64,000 nucleotides of DNA from Labrys wisconsinensis. GTDB lineage: Bacteria; Pseudomonadota; Alphaproteobacteria; Rhizobiales; Labraceae. Position numbers and translations under genes: made by a program. Positions 1 to 8,724 of the stretch are shown one piece after another. The notes beneath the pieces are model-generated. The model did no database searches, had not been told where the DNA came from, and saw only the letters and a list, made by a program, of their open reading frames with translations. Location: the NCBI RefSeq assembly GCF_030814995.1, contig NZ_JAUSVX010000006.1, positions 310,001 through 374,000 on the forward strand, given 5' to 3'. Position 1 is the first letter of the stretch, and every line of letters begins with the position of its first letter.

Positions 1-1
1 C

Positions 2-619
2 TACGCCCTGAACGAGAAGCAGGCCGGCACCATCAACGGCCGGGCGACCGCCGAGCTGGTCAAGCAGCGCGGCATCGCGGTCGACCGCATCGCCATGGGC
101 AGCGGCGCGCCCGACCAGCCCTGGGCGCAGGAGCGCATGACCGGCTTCGAGGCCGGCTACAGGCAGGTCTTCCCCGATGCGAAGTTCTTCAACGACGCCA
201 AGCACGGCATCCCGACCGGCAAGAACTTCACCACCCAGGAGGTCCTCAACTCGGTGACGCCTTTCCTGACCGCCAATCCCGACATCACCCTGTTCTTCCA
301 CACCGACCAGGGCGTCGAGGGCGTCGGCAACGTCATCCGCAACCTCAACCTCGCCGGCAAGGTGTTCACGTCGGGCTTCAACGTCTCCGGCCCGATCCTC
401 GATTCCATCGCCGCCGGCACCACCCTCGTCACCATCGACCAGGGCTTCGACTACCAGGCGCAGGCCCCGGTCGAGCAATGCGCCCGCTTCCTCGCCAAGG
501 GCGAGGTGCCCGCCGACCCGCTGCAGTACCTCAAGCCCATCGTCATCACCAAGGCCGGCGGCGAGGGCGAGATCACCGTGGACGATGCCAAGGAGAGGCT
601 GCGCCAGGCCTCGAAGTGA
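2..619 (+). CDS. Sugar ABC transporter periplasmic binding protein (5'-truncated)
   Basis: C-terminal part of a periplasmic binding protein of the ribose/xylose type (Peripla_BP_4 family). The reading frame is open from base 2 to a TGA at 617-619, so the signal peptide and first lobe lie outside the window. Visible features are the alternating alpha/beta pattern of the second lobe and the line HTDQGVEGVGNVIRNLNL, which is typical of proteins that bind a sugar between two lobes and deliver it to an inner-membrane permease. It is followed 106 bases later by an RbsC-like permease and then a twin-ATPase, so it is the first visible gene of an uptake operon. The substrate cannot be read from the sequence; a sugar or nucleoside is likely. 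Confidence 0.85.
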   Translation, partial: YALNEKQAGTINGRATAELVKQRGIAVDRIAMGSGAPDQPWAQERMTGFEAGYRQVFPDAKFFNDAKHGIPTGKNFTTQEVLNSVTPFLTANPDITLFFHTDQGVEGVGNVIRNLNLAGKVFTSGFNVSGPILDSIAAGTTLVTIDQGFDYQAQAPVEQCARFLAKGEVPADPLQYLKPIVITKAGGEGEITVDDAKERLRQASK

Positions 620-725
620 CGGCCGGCCGATCCGGGGCGGCCATGCCGCCCCGGTCAATTCCCGCATGGCCCGACGCGCCATGCCCGCGCCCGCGACGGC
701 GCCACGCCCACGATCGGAAGGTAAG

Positions 726-1778
726 ATGCGGACCCGTTTCCTGCGCGCTCTCGGCACCCAGAGGGCGCTCAACAGCCTGAGAACCCTCGGCCTCTTCCTG
801 GCCATCCTGGTCATCGCCGCCATTGTCCAGTCGCAGCGGGCGGCCTTTCTCAGCTTCGAGAACCTGCTGACGCTGCTGCGCTCCATGGTCGCCCTCGGCA
901 TGGTCGCCTTCGCCCAGAAGCTGGTGATCCTGCTCGGCGAGATCGACCTCTCCGTCGGCGCCGTCTACGGCCTCAGCGCCATCGTCACCGCCACGCTCTG
1001 GCTCGGCGGCGGCAGCCTGCCCTTCACCACGCCGCTGATCCCGGCCCTGCTGGCGGCCGTCGCCATCGCCGTGCTGGTCGGCCTGCTCAACGGCTTCTTC
1101 ACCGTGCGGGCGGGGCTGCCCTCCTTCATCGCCACGCTCGGCATGCTCAACGTCGCCGAGAGCCTGCAGCTCCTGGTCAGCAACGCCTCGACCTTCACCC
1201 CGGCCTATAACGACCCGCTGCCGCCGGAGTGGGAGCTGTCCCTGTTCCACAATCTTGGCGGCGCGCTCCTGCCCTTCGGCATTCCGGTCGAGACGCTGTG
1301 GCTGGCGGCGGCCTTCGTCCTGTTCTGGGTGCTGCGCCATCGCACCGTGTTCGGCTTCCGCCTGGTGGCCATCGGCGGCAACCCGGATGCGGCGCGCATC
1401 GCCCGCCTGCCGGTGAAGAAGTACAAATACATCGTCTTCGTGCTCAGCAGCCTCATCGCGGCGATCGCCGGCATCATCGACTTCTCCTATGTCGGCTCGG
1501 TCGGGCCGAGCCAGTCCGGCTCGCTGCTGTTCTCCGTCATCGCCGCGGTGGTGATCGGTGGCGCCAGCCTCAACGGCGGCCGCGGCACCATCCTCGGCAC
1601 GCTGCTCGGCGCCGTCCTGCTGGCGCTGCTCAACAATGGGCTCGCCCTGCTCGGCGTCGGCTCCTTCGCCCAGCTCCTGTTCATCGGCCTGGTGACCATC
1701 GGCGCGGTCTGGCTCGACATCGCCTCGCAGAAGCTGATCCGCCATGCCGGGCAGCGCTCGGCCGAGCGCGCGGCATGA
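726..1778 (+). CDS. Sugar ABC transporter permease (RbsC-like)
   Basis: Inner-membrane permease of the BPD_transp_2 family, 350 residues. There are eight to ten hydrophobic helices; the conserved segment GEIDLSVGAVYGLSAI near the first third and the GGASLNGGRGTILGTLLGA block near the end are family hallmarks. The ATG at 726 is chosen because a purine-rich GGAAGG lies just upstream; the longer in-frame extension is an Arg/Pro-rich run unlike a permease N-terminus. The stop overlaps the ATPase start by four bases (ATGA), so the two are translationally coupled. It forms the channel for the substrate delivered by the preceding binding protein. Confidence 0.9.
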   Translation: MRTRFLRALGTQRALNSLRTLGLFLAILVIAAIVQSQRAAFLSFENLLTLLRSMVALGMVAFAQKLVILLGEIDLSVGAVYGLSAIVTATLWLGGGSLPFTTPLIPALLAAVAIAVLVGLLNGFFTVRAGLPSFIATLGMLNVAESLQLLVSNASTFTPAYNDPLPPEWELSLFHNLGGALLPFGIPVETLWLAAAFVLFWVLRHRTVFGFRLVAIGGNPDAARIARLPVKKYKYIVFVLSSLIAAIAGIIDFSYVGSVGPSQSGSLLFSVIAAVVIGGASLNGGRGTILGTLLGAVLLALLNNGLALLGVGSFAQLLFIGLVTIGAVWLDIASQKLIRHAGQRSAERAA

Positions 1779-3229
1779 TCACCCTCGACGTCCGCGGGGT
1801 GGCCAAGCGCTACGGCGCCACCCGGGCCCTGGACGGGCTCGACCTCGGCATCGCCGCCGGCGAGATCGTCGGCATCGCCGGTCCGAACGGCGCCGGCAAG
1901 TCGACGCTGATGCGCATGCTCGCCGGGGAGGAAATGCCGGACAGCGGCACCATCCGCCTGGTGCGCGACGGCCGCGAGGCGGCCGAGCCCTGGCGCTCGG
2001 TCGCGGTCGTGCACCAGGAGCCGCAGCTCTGGCCGAACATGACGGTGCGCGAGAACCTGGCGGTCGGGCGCGAGGCCCGCGCCCTCGGGCGCATGGAGGC
2101 GGCGCGGGACGTCGGACCGACGCTCGCCGCGCTCGGCATCGCCGCCTATGCCGACTACGCCCTGGCGGACCTGTCGCTCGCGGTGCAGCAGCGCGTCGAG
2201 ATCGCCCGGGCCATCCTGTGCGAGGCCGACGTCTTCCTGTTCGACGAGCCGAACTCGGCCCTGACGGAGGCCGAATCCCGCGCCCTCTTCGCCACGATGC
2301 GCGAGCTCGCCGACAGCGGCCGCATCGTCATCCTGATCACCCACAGGCTGAGCGACTTCGTGCGCTGCTGCCGCCGGGTGCTGATCCTGCGCGACGGGCG
2401 CATCCGCGGCGAGATCGCGGGGAGCGTGACCGAGGCGGGCATCGCCGCCGAGCTGACCATCGGCCTGGCTTCCGCCCAGGCCTGCGAGCCCGCCCCCGGG
2501 CCGGCGGCGCCGGCGGCCGTGACGCCGGCCCTGTCGCTGCGCGGCCTCGGCGACCCCGGCGGCCTGTTCCGCGACGTCTCGCTCGACCTTCCCGCCGGCG
2601 CCGTCACCGTCCTGGCGGGCGTGGAGGGATCGGGGGCGCGCGAGCTCGCCCAGGCGATCGGCGGCTTCCGGCGATCCGTCGGCGTCCTCGCCGGCCCTGG
2701 CGGTGGCAAGCCCCGCCCGGCCTATCTCGCCGCAAGCCGCCGGCAGACCGTCTTCCACAATCTCAGCGTCGGCGACAGCCTGGCGGCCCGCCTCGGCTGG
2801 CGCCGGCTCAGCGCGCCCTTCCCCCTTCTCGACCACGGCCGCATCGCCGAGATCGCTGCGCGCGGCATTGCCCGCTACACCATCAAGGCGGGCAGCCCGG
2901 ACCATCCGATCACCTCGCTCAGCGGCGGCAATCAGCAGAAGGTCGTGCTCGGCGCCGCGATCGAGGAGGATCCGGACATCCTCGTGGTCGAAGAGCCGAC
3001 GCGCGGCGTCGATGTCGCCAGCAAGCGCGACATCTACGCGCTGCTGCGCGCCTTCGCCCGCGGCGGACGGGCGGTCGTGCTGTTCTGCACCGAGGTGCCG
3101 GAGATGCACGAGGTCGCCGATGCGGTGATCGTGCTGGCGCGCGGCGACATCGCCGGCCGGGCGGTGCCGGGCGAGGCCGAGAGCCTGGCGGCCCTCGCCG
3201 CCGAGATCGCCACGCTCGAAGCGTCCTGA
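1775..3229 (+). CDS. Sugar ABC transporter twin ATP-binding protein (RbsA-like)
   Basis: Cytoplasmic ATPase with two fused ABC domains, 484 residues, as in RbsA/XylG/MglA. The first domain has Walker A GPNGAGKST (residues 36-44), a degenerate signature (LSLAVQQRVEIARA) and Walker B followed by DEPNSALTEAES. The second half, from about residue 250, has a degenerate Walker A (GVEGSGARE) but a canonical signature SLSGGNQQKV. This asymmetry is normal for the family. It energises the preceding permease, with which it overlaps by four bases. A hairpin immediately downstream probably ends the transcript. Confidence 0.9.
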   Translation: MITLDVRGVAKRYGATRALDGLDLGIAAGEIVGIAGPNGAGKSTLMRMLAGEEMPDSGTIRLVRDGREAAEPWRSVAVVHQEPQLWPNMTVRENLAVGREARALGRMEAARDVGPTLAALGIAAYADYALADLSLAVQQRVEIARAILCEADVFLFDEPNSALTEAESRALFATMRELADSGRIVILITHRLSDFVRCCRRVLILRDGRIRGEIAGSVTEAGIAAELTIGLASAQACEPAPGPAAPAAVTPALSLRGLGDPGGLFRDVSLDLPAGAVTVLAGVEGSGARELAQAIGGFRRSVGVLAGPGGGKPRPAYLAASRRQTVFHNLSVGDSLAARLGWRRLSAPFPLLDHGRIAEIAARGIARYTIKAGSPDHPITSLSGGNQQKVVLGAAIEEDPDILVVEEPTRGVDVASKRDIYALLRAFARGGRAVVLFCTEVPEMHEVADAVIVLARGDIAGRAVPGEAESLAALAAEIATLEAS

Positions 3230-3230
3230 G

Positions 3231-3334
3231 TCGAGAGCAAAGCGCGTTTCGATGGAAACGCTGCTTTGCTCTCATTCATTGTCCCGACGCGTCCTTGCGA
3301 TCCTCGGCGTTCCCGCCGAATTGCAAGACGCTTT
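3231..3334 (+). repeat. Dispersed intergenic repeat, copy A
   Basis: A stretch of about 100 bases between the ABC operon and the convergent gamma-glutamyltransferase gene that reappears in inverse orientation at 14158-14258. Bases 3254-3300 match the reverse complement of 14191-14237 at 42 of 47 positions, and weaker similarity extends on both sides. The left part folds into a hairpin (3233-3273). Neither copy is coding. It behaves like a short interspersed intergenic element. Confidence 0.75.
3233..3273 (+). terminator. Hairpin after the sugar ABC operon
   Basis: Inverted repeat with arms GAGAGCAAAGC (3233-3243) and GCTTTGCTCTC (3263-3273), extended inward by CGTTTC/GAAACG. It begins four bases after the ATPase stop codon. 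There is no clean T-run after it, so factor-independent termination is uncertain. The same hairpin is part of the dispersed repeat. Confidence 0.5.
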
Positions 3335-3346
3335 GGCGGCGCGGGG

Positions 3347-4939
3347 TCACACCCCCATCGCGCCGCCGTCGGCGCGCGGATCGTGCGCCGCCTCGACGCG
3401 GCCGTCGCGGCGGTGGCGCCGCAGGGCGCCGGCATGGCCGAACTGGTCGGCATAGGGCACGGCCTCGACCGCCACGGGGTGGCCGGCCCGCCCGAGGGCC
3501 TGGATCAGGGCCTCGTCGAAGCGGTTCTCCAGCCTCAGCACCACCTCCCGTTCGCCGGGCTGGCGGCCCAGCACGAAGCGCGGCGCATCGATCGCCTCGG
3601 CCAGGCTGAGGCCGAGGCGCACGCGCGAGAAGAGCTGCGCCAGGATCTGCGGCTGCGCCTCGCCGCCCATCGTGCCGAACGGCATCACGGCGCCGTCGTC
3701 GAACAGGGCCAGGGCCGGGTTGAGCGTGTGGAACGGCTTGCGCCCGGGGTGCAGCGGGTTGCGCGCCGACGGGTCGAGCGAGAAGGACAGGCCGCGGTTC
3801 TGCATCAGCACGCCGGTGCGCGGGAGCACCAGGCCCGAGCCGAAATCCCAGAACACCGACTGGATGAAGCTGACCGCCAGGCCGTCCTGGTCGACGGCGC
3901 CCATCCAGACCGTGTCGCCCTTGGCGTCGAGCGGCGGGGCGGGGGCGGCGCTGGTCCTGGAGATCGCGGCCGCCTGCCGGTCGAGGAAGGCCGGCGCCAG
4001 GAAAGCGGCGGGGTCCTCGGTCAGGTGGTCCGGATCCGTCACCACCCGGTCGCGCACCGCGGTGGCGCGCTTCACCGCCTCGATCAGCCCGTGGATGTGC
4101 TCGAAGCTCTCGGCGCGGCGCACGCCGAGCCGCTCGAACAGGCCGAGGCTCACCAGCGTCGACAGGCCCTGCGTCGGCGGCGGCGAGCCGTGCACCCGGC
4201 CGCCGGCGATCGGCAGCGACAGCGGCTGGCGCAGCCGGGCTTCATAGCGTTCGAGGTCGATGCGGGTCACCGGGCTGCCGAAGCGCTCCAGGTCCGCCGC
4301 CATCTCGCGCCCGACATCGCCGCGGTAGAAATCGGCGAGGCCGGCATGGGTGATCTGCTCCAGCGTGTCGGCCAGCGCCGCCTGCACCATCGGCGCACCG
4401 GCGGCGAGCGGCTGGCCCTCGCGCATGAACAGCGGCGCGAAGCCCGGCACCTCCCGCAGCGCCGCGAAGGCCTCCGGCGCCACCCGGGCCTGGGAGGCCG
4501 AGACCGGCACGCCCTCGCGCGCATGCCGGATGGCATCGCCCATGAGCATGTCGAGCGGCAGGCGGCCGCCGAAGGCTTTCGCCATCTCCAGCGCCAGCAT
4601 CCAGCCGCCGACCGTGCCGGGAACGGTGAGCGCCGCCAGGGGGCCACGCGGCGGGATGGTGTCGTGGCCGAGGTCGCGATAGGCCGGTATCCCCGCTCCG
4701 GCCCCGGCGGGCCCGCAGGCGTCGATGAAATGCACGCGCCGGGCCCGGTCCGCGACGAGCCAGAAGCCGTCGCCGCCGAGCGCATTGTTGTGGGGATAGA
4801 CCACGGCGATCGTCGCCGCCATCGCCACCATGGCCTCCAGCGCGTTGCCGCCCTGGATCAGGATGCGCTGCCCGGTCTCGGCCGCCAGGCGGTGCGGGGC
4901 GGCGACGGCGGCATGGGCGAACACCGGGGTCTCGATCAT
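3347..4939 (-). CDS. Gamma-glutamyltransferase family protein
   Basis: Ntn-hydrolase of the gamma-glutamyltranspeptidase family, 530 residues. Family members cleave gamma-glutamyl bonds such as that of glutathione after autoprocessing into two subunits. The predicted new N-terminal nucleophile is Thr343 in the context KGDTVWMGAVDQDG, followed by SFIQSV and a Gly-rich GTMGGEAQPQ segment. The start at 4939 is preceded by GGAG at good spacing. No signal peptide is visible, so this resembles the cytoplasmic YwrD-like branch rather than the periplasmic Ggt of E. coli. The substrate could be a gamma-glutamyl compound other than glutathione. It stands alone, convergent with the ABC operon. Confidence 0.85.
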   Translation of the reverse strand: MIETPVFAHAAVAAPHRLAAETGQRILIQGGNALEAMVAMAATIAVVYPHNNALGGDGFWLVADRARRVHFIDACGPAGAGAGIPAYRDLGHDTIPPRGPLAALTVPGTVGGWMLALEMAKAFGGRLPLDMLMGDAIRHAREGVPVSASQARVAPEAFAALREVPGFAPLFMREGQPLAAGAPMVQAALADTLEQITHAGLADFYRGDVGREMAADLERFGSPVTRIDLERYEARLRQPLSLPIAGGRVHGSPPPTQGLSTLVSLGLFERLGVRRAESFEHIHGLIEAVKRATAVRDRVVTDPDHLTEDPAAFLAPAFLDRQAAAISRTSAAPAPPLDAKGDTVWMGAVDQDGLAVSFIQSVFWDFGSGLVLPRTGVLMQNRGLSFSLDPSARNPLHPGRKPFHTLNPALALFDDGAVMPFGTMGGEAQPQILAQLFSRVRLGLSLAEAIDAPRFVLGRQPGEREVVLRLENRFDEALIQALGRAGHPVAVEAVPYADQFGHAGALRRHRRDGRVEAAHDPRADGGAMGV

Positions 4940-5050
4940 GGCTGCTGCTCCGACGGGTGCGCGTCGTCCGGACCGGCGCCGCACGCTGCGGCGTAGCAAA
5001 GCCGGCCGCCATGGTATAGAGGCTAGGACAGCCTCACGACGGACCAACTC

Positions 5051-5290
5051 ATGCCTGCCGACCGAACGATCAACTGGCCCAGCGTCACCACCATCCTTTC
5101 CGCCGCCATCCTGATCGGCACCGAGCTCATGGGCGCCGCCTGGGCCTCGGGCTGGGCGATCGCCGGCTGGTTCCAGCTCGGCTCGACCGTCGAGACCATT
5201 CTGCAGGTGGTGTTCGGCCTGGCGGCGCTGTTCGCCATCTTCGTGTTCGTGCGCGCCGCCTTCAGGGTCGAGCCGGCGTTCAAGCGATGA
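5051..5290 (+). CDS. Small two-helix membrane protein upstream of puuE
   Basis: Protein of 79 residues with two hydrophobic segments, about residues 12-35 and 47-68, separated by a short polar stretch; the C-terminus is basic (PAFKR). I do not recognise the family. Its stop overlaps the puuE start by four bases (ATGA), which implies co-translation with the allantoinase and makes it very likely to be a real gene. It may be a small accessory membrane protein of allantoin uptake or purine breakdown, but this rests on context only. Confidence 0.7.
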   Translation: MPADRTINWPSVTTILSAAILIGTELMGAAWASGWAIAGWFQLGSTVETILQVVFGLAALFAIFVFVRAAFRVEPAFKR

Positions 5291-6204
5291 TCGATCCCGC
5301 CGCGCCCTATCCCCGCGACCTCCGCGGCTATGGCCGCACGCCGCCGCAGCCGCAATGGCCGGGCGACGCGCGCGTCGCCGTGCAGTTCGTGCTCAACTAC
5401 GAGGAGGGCGGCGAGAACAACATCCTGCACGGCGATCCCTATTCGGAAGCCTTCCTGTCCGACATCATGGGTGCCGCCAACTGGCCGAACCAGCGCCACT
5501 GGAACATGGAGTCGATCTACGAATACGGCGCCCGTGCCGGCTTCTGGCGGCTCTGGCGCCTGTTCACCGGCCGCAAGGTGCCGCTGACCGTCTACGGCGT
5601 CGCCACCGCGCTGATGCGCAGTCCCGAGCAGGTTGCGGCCATGCGCGAGGCCGACTGGGAGATCGCCAGCCACGGCCTGAAATGGATCGAGTACAAGGAC
5701 GTGCCGCGCGACGTCGAGCGCCAGCACCTGGAGGAAGCCGTCCGCATGCACCGCGAGGTGACGGGCGAGCGGCCCTACGGCTTCTATCTCGGCCGCGCCT
5801 CGATGAACTCGGCCGACCTCGTCATGGAGGAGGGCGGCTTCCTCTATTCCTCCGACAGCTATGCCGACGACCTGCCCTACTGGGTGGCGGGACCCAGGGG
5901 CCCGCACCTGATCATCCCCTACACCCTCGAAGCCAACGACATGCGCTTCGCCACGGCGCAGGGCTTCAACACCGGCGAGCAGTTCTTCACCTATCTCAAG
6001 GACACGTTCGACGTGCTCTACCGCGAGGGCGCCGAGGGCAGCCCGAAGATGTTCTCGGTCGGCCTGCATTGCCGGCTCGTCGGCCGGCCCGGCAAGTCGG
6101 CCGGGCTGGAGCGCTTCGTCGACTATGTGCTCGGGCACGACAAGGTCTGGGTGACGCGCCGCGTCGACATCGCCCGGCACTGGCGCCGGGTGCGGCCGGC
6201 CTGA
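5287..6204 (+). CDS. puuE: Allantoinase PuuE (polysaccharide-deacetylase fold)
   Basis: Cofactor-independent allantoinase, 305 residues, the usual length for PuuE. It hydrolyses allantoin to allantoate in the ureide pathway of purine breakdown. The N-terminus YPRDLRGYGRTPP, the stretch VQFVLNYEEGGENNILHGD and the block WEIASHGLKWIEY are characteristic of the PuuE branch of the NodB-type deacetylase family, in contrast to the amidohydrolase-type allantoinase AllB. It is coupled by a four-base overlap to the preceding small membrane protein. Other pathway genes (urate oxidase, allantoicase) are not in the window. A general polysaccharide deacetylase is the less likely alternative. Confidence 0.87.
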   Translation: MIDPAAPYPRDLRGYGRTPPQPQWPGDARVAVQFVLNYEEGGENNILHGDPYSEAFLSDIMGAANWPNQRHWNMESIYEYGARAGFWRLWRLFTGRKVPLTVYGVATALMRSPEQVAAMREADWEIASHGLKWIEYKDVPRDVERQHLEEAVRMHREVTGERPYGFYLGRASMNSADLVMEEGGFLYSSDSYADDLPYWVAGPRGPHLIIPYTLEANDMRFATAQGFNTGEQFFTYLKDTFDVLYREGAEGSPKMFSVGLHCRLVGRPGKSAGLERFVDYVLGHDKVWVTRRVDIARHWRRVRPA

Positions 6205-6270
6205 GGGGTGGACTCGGTGGCGCTGCGTCGATAAGCCGGCAAAATAAGTCCGAGGAAGGGACGGAAGGCG

Positions 6271-6678
6271 ATGTTCGACACCAAGATCGCGATCGTCGTC
6301 CGCGACGATCTCGCCACCTGGCAGAAGCTGAACGTCACCGTCTTCCTGACCAGCGGCATCATCGGAGCGAATGGAGCGCTGCTCGGCGAGCCCTATGAGG
6401 ATGCCGCCGGCAACGGCTACAACCGGCTGCTGATCCAGCCCGCCATCGTCCTCGCCGCCGATGCCGACACCATCGCGGCGATCTATCGCCGGGCCATGGA
6501 GCGGGGCGTGCGCCTCTCCCTCTATATCGAGGACATGTTCCGCACCGGCCATGACGCGGCCAACCGGGAGACCGTCCGCGGACGTCGCCCGGAGGAGATG
6601 ACGGTGGTCGGGCTGGCGCTGCGCGAGGACCGGAAGCTGGTGGACAAGATCACCAAGGGCGCCCGCATGCATCCCTGA
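6271..6678 (+). CDS. DUF2000 family protein
   Basis: Protein of 135 residues that matches the DUF2000 pattern: an N-terminal KIAIVVRDDLATWQKLNVTVFL strand-helix unit, a central YNRLLIQPAIVLAAD and a C-terminal DKITKGARMHP. Members are small single-domain cytoplasmic proteins, structurally related to peptidyl-tRNA hydrolase-like folds, with no established function. An upstream GAGGAAGGGACGG gives a good ribosome binding site for the ATG at 6271. It follows puuE by 66 bases in the same orientation, so co-transcription is possible. Confidence 0.8.
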   Translation: MFDTKIAIVVRDDLATWQKLNVTVFLTSGIIGANGALLGEPYEDAAGNGYNRLLIQPAIVLAADADTIAAIYRRAMERGVRLSLYIEDMFRTGHDAANRETVRGRRPEEMTVVGLALREDRKLVDKITKGARMHP

Positions 6679-6745
6679 CGGGCGGCGGACCGCCGCCGTC
6701 CGGCGGAGGCCCCGCGCCGCCCGCAAGCCCACCCGCTGGTGCATG

Positions 6746-6763
6746 TGCATCAGTCCGGCTGAT
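6746..6763 (+). promoter_or_regulatory. Short palindromic motif upstream of csbD-like gene
   Basis: The 18-mer TGCATCAGTCCGGCTGAT lies about 95 bases upstream of the CsbD gene. It matches 17 of 18 bases of the centre of the perfect inverted repeat at 8723-8759 after the PAS-LuxR gene. It contains ATCAG/CTGAT as a small dyad and could be an operator or part of a hairpin. A function is inferred only from the recurrence. Confidence 0.35.
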
Positions 6764-6857
6764 CCGCCTGCATCTTTTGCGTGTCCCGGACCCAGCCTAG
6801 CGTCCTCGGCAGTCCGGCGTCGAACCTCGCCGGCCACCCCGATGTTGGAGACGAACC

Positions 6858-7043
6858 ATGGACAAGGACCGGATCGAAGGCGCGGCCAGGCAGGCGAAGG
6901 GGGCGATCAAGGAAGCGGTCGGCAAGGTCACCGGCGACGCCAGGACCGAGGCCGAGGGCAAGGCCGAGAAGGCTGCCGGCAAGGTGCAGAACGCCATCGG
7001 CGGCGCCAAGGACGCGGCGCGGGACGCCCTGAAGCGGCCGTAG
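6858..7043 (+). CDS. CsbD family stress protein
   Basis: Small hydrophilic protein of 61 residues, clearly CsbD-like: it opens MDKDRIEGAARQAKGAIKEA and continues with two alternating Lys/Glu/Ala-rich amphipathic stretches (VGKVTGDARTEAEGKAEKA, GKVQNAIGGAKD). CsbD proteins accumulate under general stress in many bacteria; their biochemical role is unknown. GGAG lies nine bases before the ATG. The gene sits just before a PAS-LuxR regulator and a HWE kinase, which fits a stress-response context, but I could not identify an EcfG-type GGAAC...CGTT promoter upstream. Confidence 0.9.
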   Translation: MDKDRIEGAARQAKGAIKEAVGKVTGDARTEAEGKAEKAAGKVQNAIGGAKDAARDALKRP

Positions 7044-7188
7044 CGCCGGCGTTCCCCGCGACCGGGCGGCGGCGATCGTCGCCCGGCCGCGCGCCGAGGC
7101 ACGCGCATGCCCGCGAGGGGCCTGTCCATTCCGGTGCGGAGCCCTATGCTCGCCGTCCGGTCTTCGAAGGCCGGGCGAGGGCAGGCCC

Positions 7189-8724
7189 ATGACCGAAACC
7201 ATCCCGGACGAGGCGATCTTGCGGCGCCAGGTCGACAGGCGGCAATTGCAGGAGATCATCGCCGGGCTCGGCGAGGGCATCCTGCTCGTCGACCCCGGCG
7301 CAGGCATCGTCTGGGCGAACGAGAGGGCGCTCGCCCTGCACCGCGCCGCGGATCTCGCCGGCCTCGGCGCCACCGCCTCGGGCTATCGCGAGCGCTTCCA
7401 GCTCACCTATCGCAACAAGCATCCGCTCACGGACGGCCAATATCCGCTGGACCGGCTGCTCGCCGGCGAAGCCTTCCAGGACATGGTGACGGAGGTGCGC
7501 GGCCTGGCGCCCAAGGAAGAAGCCTGGCGCGCCGTCCTGCAATGGCGCGGCTTTGCCCTGACCGATGCCAAGGGCCAGGCCGAATCCGGCGTTCTCGTCG
7601 TGCAGGACCTGACCGAGCGCTTCACCGCCGAGGAACGCTTCGAGCGCACCTTCGCGGCCAACCCGGCGCCCGCCATCATCTGCCGACGGTCCGACCTGCG
7701 CTACATCAAGGTCAACCAGGGGTTCCTTGAGCTGAGCGGCTTCTCGCGGCAGGACATTATCGGCCGCTCGACCTATGAGATCGACGTGCTGGCGGACGCG
7801 GCGAACAAGGATGCCGCCATCGCCGGCCTGCGTGAAGGCAGGACCATTCCCCAGATGGGGGCAAGGCTCCGGCTCGGCGACGGCGGATCCAGGAGCGTCA
7901 TCGTCGCCGGCCAGCCGCTGGAGGTCGGCGAGGAGGCCTGCATGCTCTTCACCTTCATGGACATGGAGCCGCGCCGGCGGGCCGAGGAGGCCCTGCGCCA
8001 GAGCGAGGAGCGCTTCGCCCGCTCGTTCCGCCTGACGCCGGTGCCGACCGTGCTGTCGACGCGGGAGGGCCTGCGTCCCCTCGACGTCAACGACGCCTTC
8101 GTGTCCGTGTTCGGCTATGCCAGGGAGGATCTGGTCGGGGACGGCCATGCCGACCTGCCGATCTGGACCGGCATGGCCGCGCGGCGTGATCTGGAGCGGG
8201 CCATCCTGCGCAACGGCAGCGTCCGCAGCGCCGAGATCCAGCTGCGCACCCGGCAGGGCGACATCCTGGATTGCCTGGTCTCGGCCGAGACGGTGAGCAT
8301 CGAGGATCAGGACTGTGTGCTGACCGTCATCCAGGACATCACCGAGCGCAAGCGCTCCGAGGAAGAATTGATCGCCGCCATCGAGGCAGTGATGCAGGAC
8401 ACGTCCTGGTTCAGCCGCACCGTGATCGAGAAGCTCGCCAATCTGCGCCATCCCGGCCGCACGGCGGCGCTGCCGGCCGGGCTGTCCGACCTGACGCCGC
8501 GCGAGATGGAGGTGCTCGGCCTGATGTGCCAGGGCCTCGGCGATGCCGAGATCGTCAAGGCCCTCGGCCTGACGCGCAACACGGTGCGCAACCACGTCGC
8601 CCGCATCTACAGCAAGGCCGGCGTGCACAGCCGGACGACCGCGGTGGTCTGGGCCCGCGAGCGCGGCTTCACCGGCGTGCCCGCCGGCAAGGCCAAGGCG
8701 CCGCCGCGGCCGACGCGCCGATGA
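7189..8724 (+). CDS. Triple-PAS LuxR-type transcriptional regulator
   Basis: Cytoplasmic regulator of 511 residues. Three PAS-like sensor domains occupy roughly residues 18-145, 146-275 and 280-395; the linkers contain the PAC-type endings VVQDLTERF, MEPRRRAEEAL and VIQDITERKRSEEEL. A LuxR/GerE helix-turn-helix sits at about residues 430-495 (LTPREMEVLGLMCQGLGDAEI, NTVRNHVARIYSKAG). There is no receiver domain and no transmembrane segment, so it senses an intracellular ligand or redox signal directly. It lies between a CsbD gene and a GAF-HWE kinase. The gene ends inside a long perfect inverted repeat. Confidence 0.85.
   Translation: MTETIPDEAILRRQVDRRQLQEIIAGLGEGILLVDPGAGIVWANERALALHRAADLAGLGATASGYRERFQLTYRNKHPLTDGQYPLDRLLAGEAFQDMVTEVRGLAPKEEAWRAVLQWRGFALTDAKGQAESGVLVVQDLTERFTAEERFERTFAANPAPAIICRRSDLRYIKVNQGFLELSGFSRQDIIGRSTYEIDVLADAANKDAAIAGLREGRTIPQMGARLRLGDGGSRSVIVAGQPLEVGEEACMLFTFMDMEPRRRAEEALRQSEERFARSFRLTPVPTVLSTREGLRPLDVNDAFVSVFGYAREDLVGDGHADLPIWTGMAARRDLERAILRNGSVRSAEIQLRTRQGDILDCLVSAETVSIEDQDCVLTVIQDITERKRSEEELIAAIEAVMQDTSWFSRTVIEKLANLRHPGRTAALPAGLSDLTPREMEVLGLMCQGLGDAEIVKALGLTRNTVRNHVARIYSKAGVHSRTTAVVWARERGFTGVPAGKAKAPPRPTRR

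Noticed and set aside
573-1745. Long open frame on the minus strand opposite the sugar permease
   Set aside because: It is a shadow of the permease gene: the residues are Asp/Glu/Gln/Arg/His-rich with no domain, and the plus-strand gene has clear family motifs.
1229-1774. N-terminal extension of the twin-ATPase gene
   Set aside because: The frame is open upstream but is Arg/Pro/His-rich and overlaps the permease; the ATG at 1775 begins at the first ABC strand.
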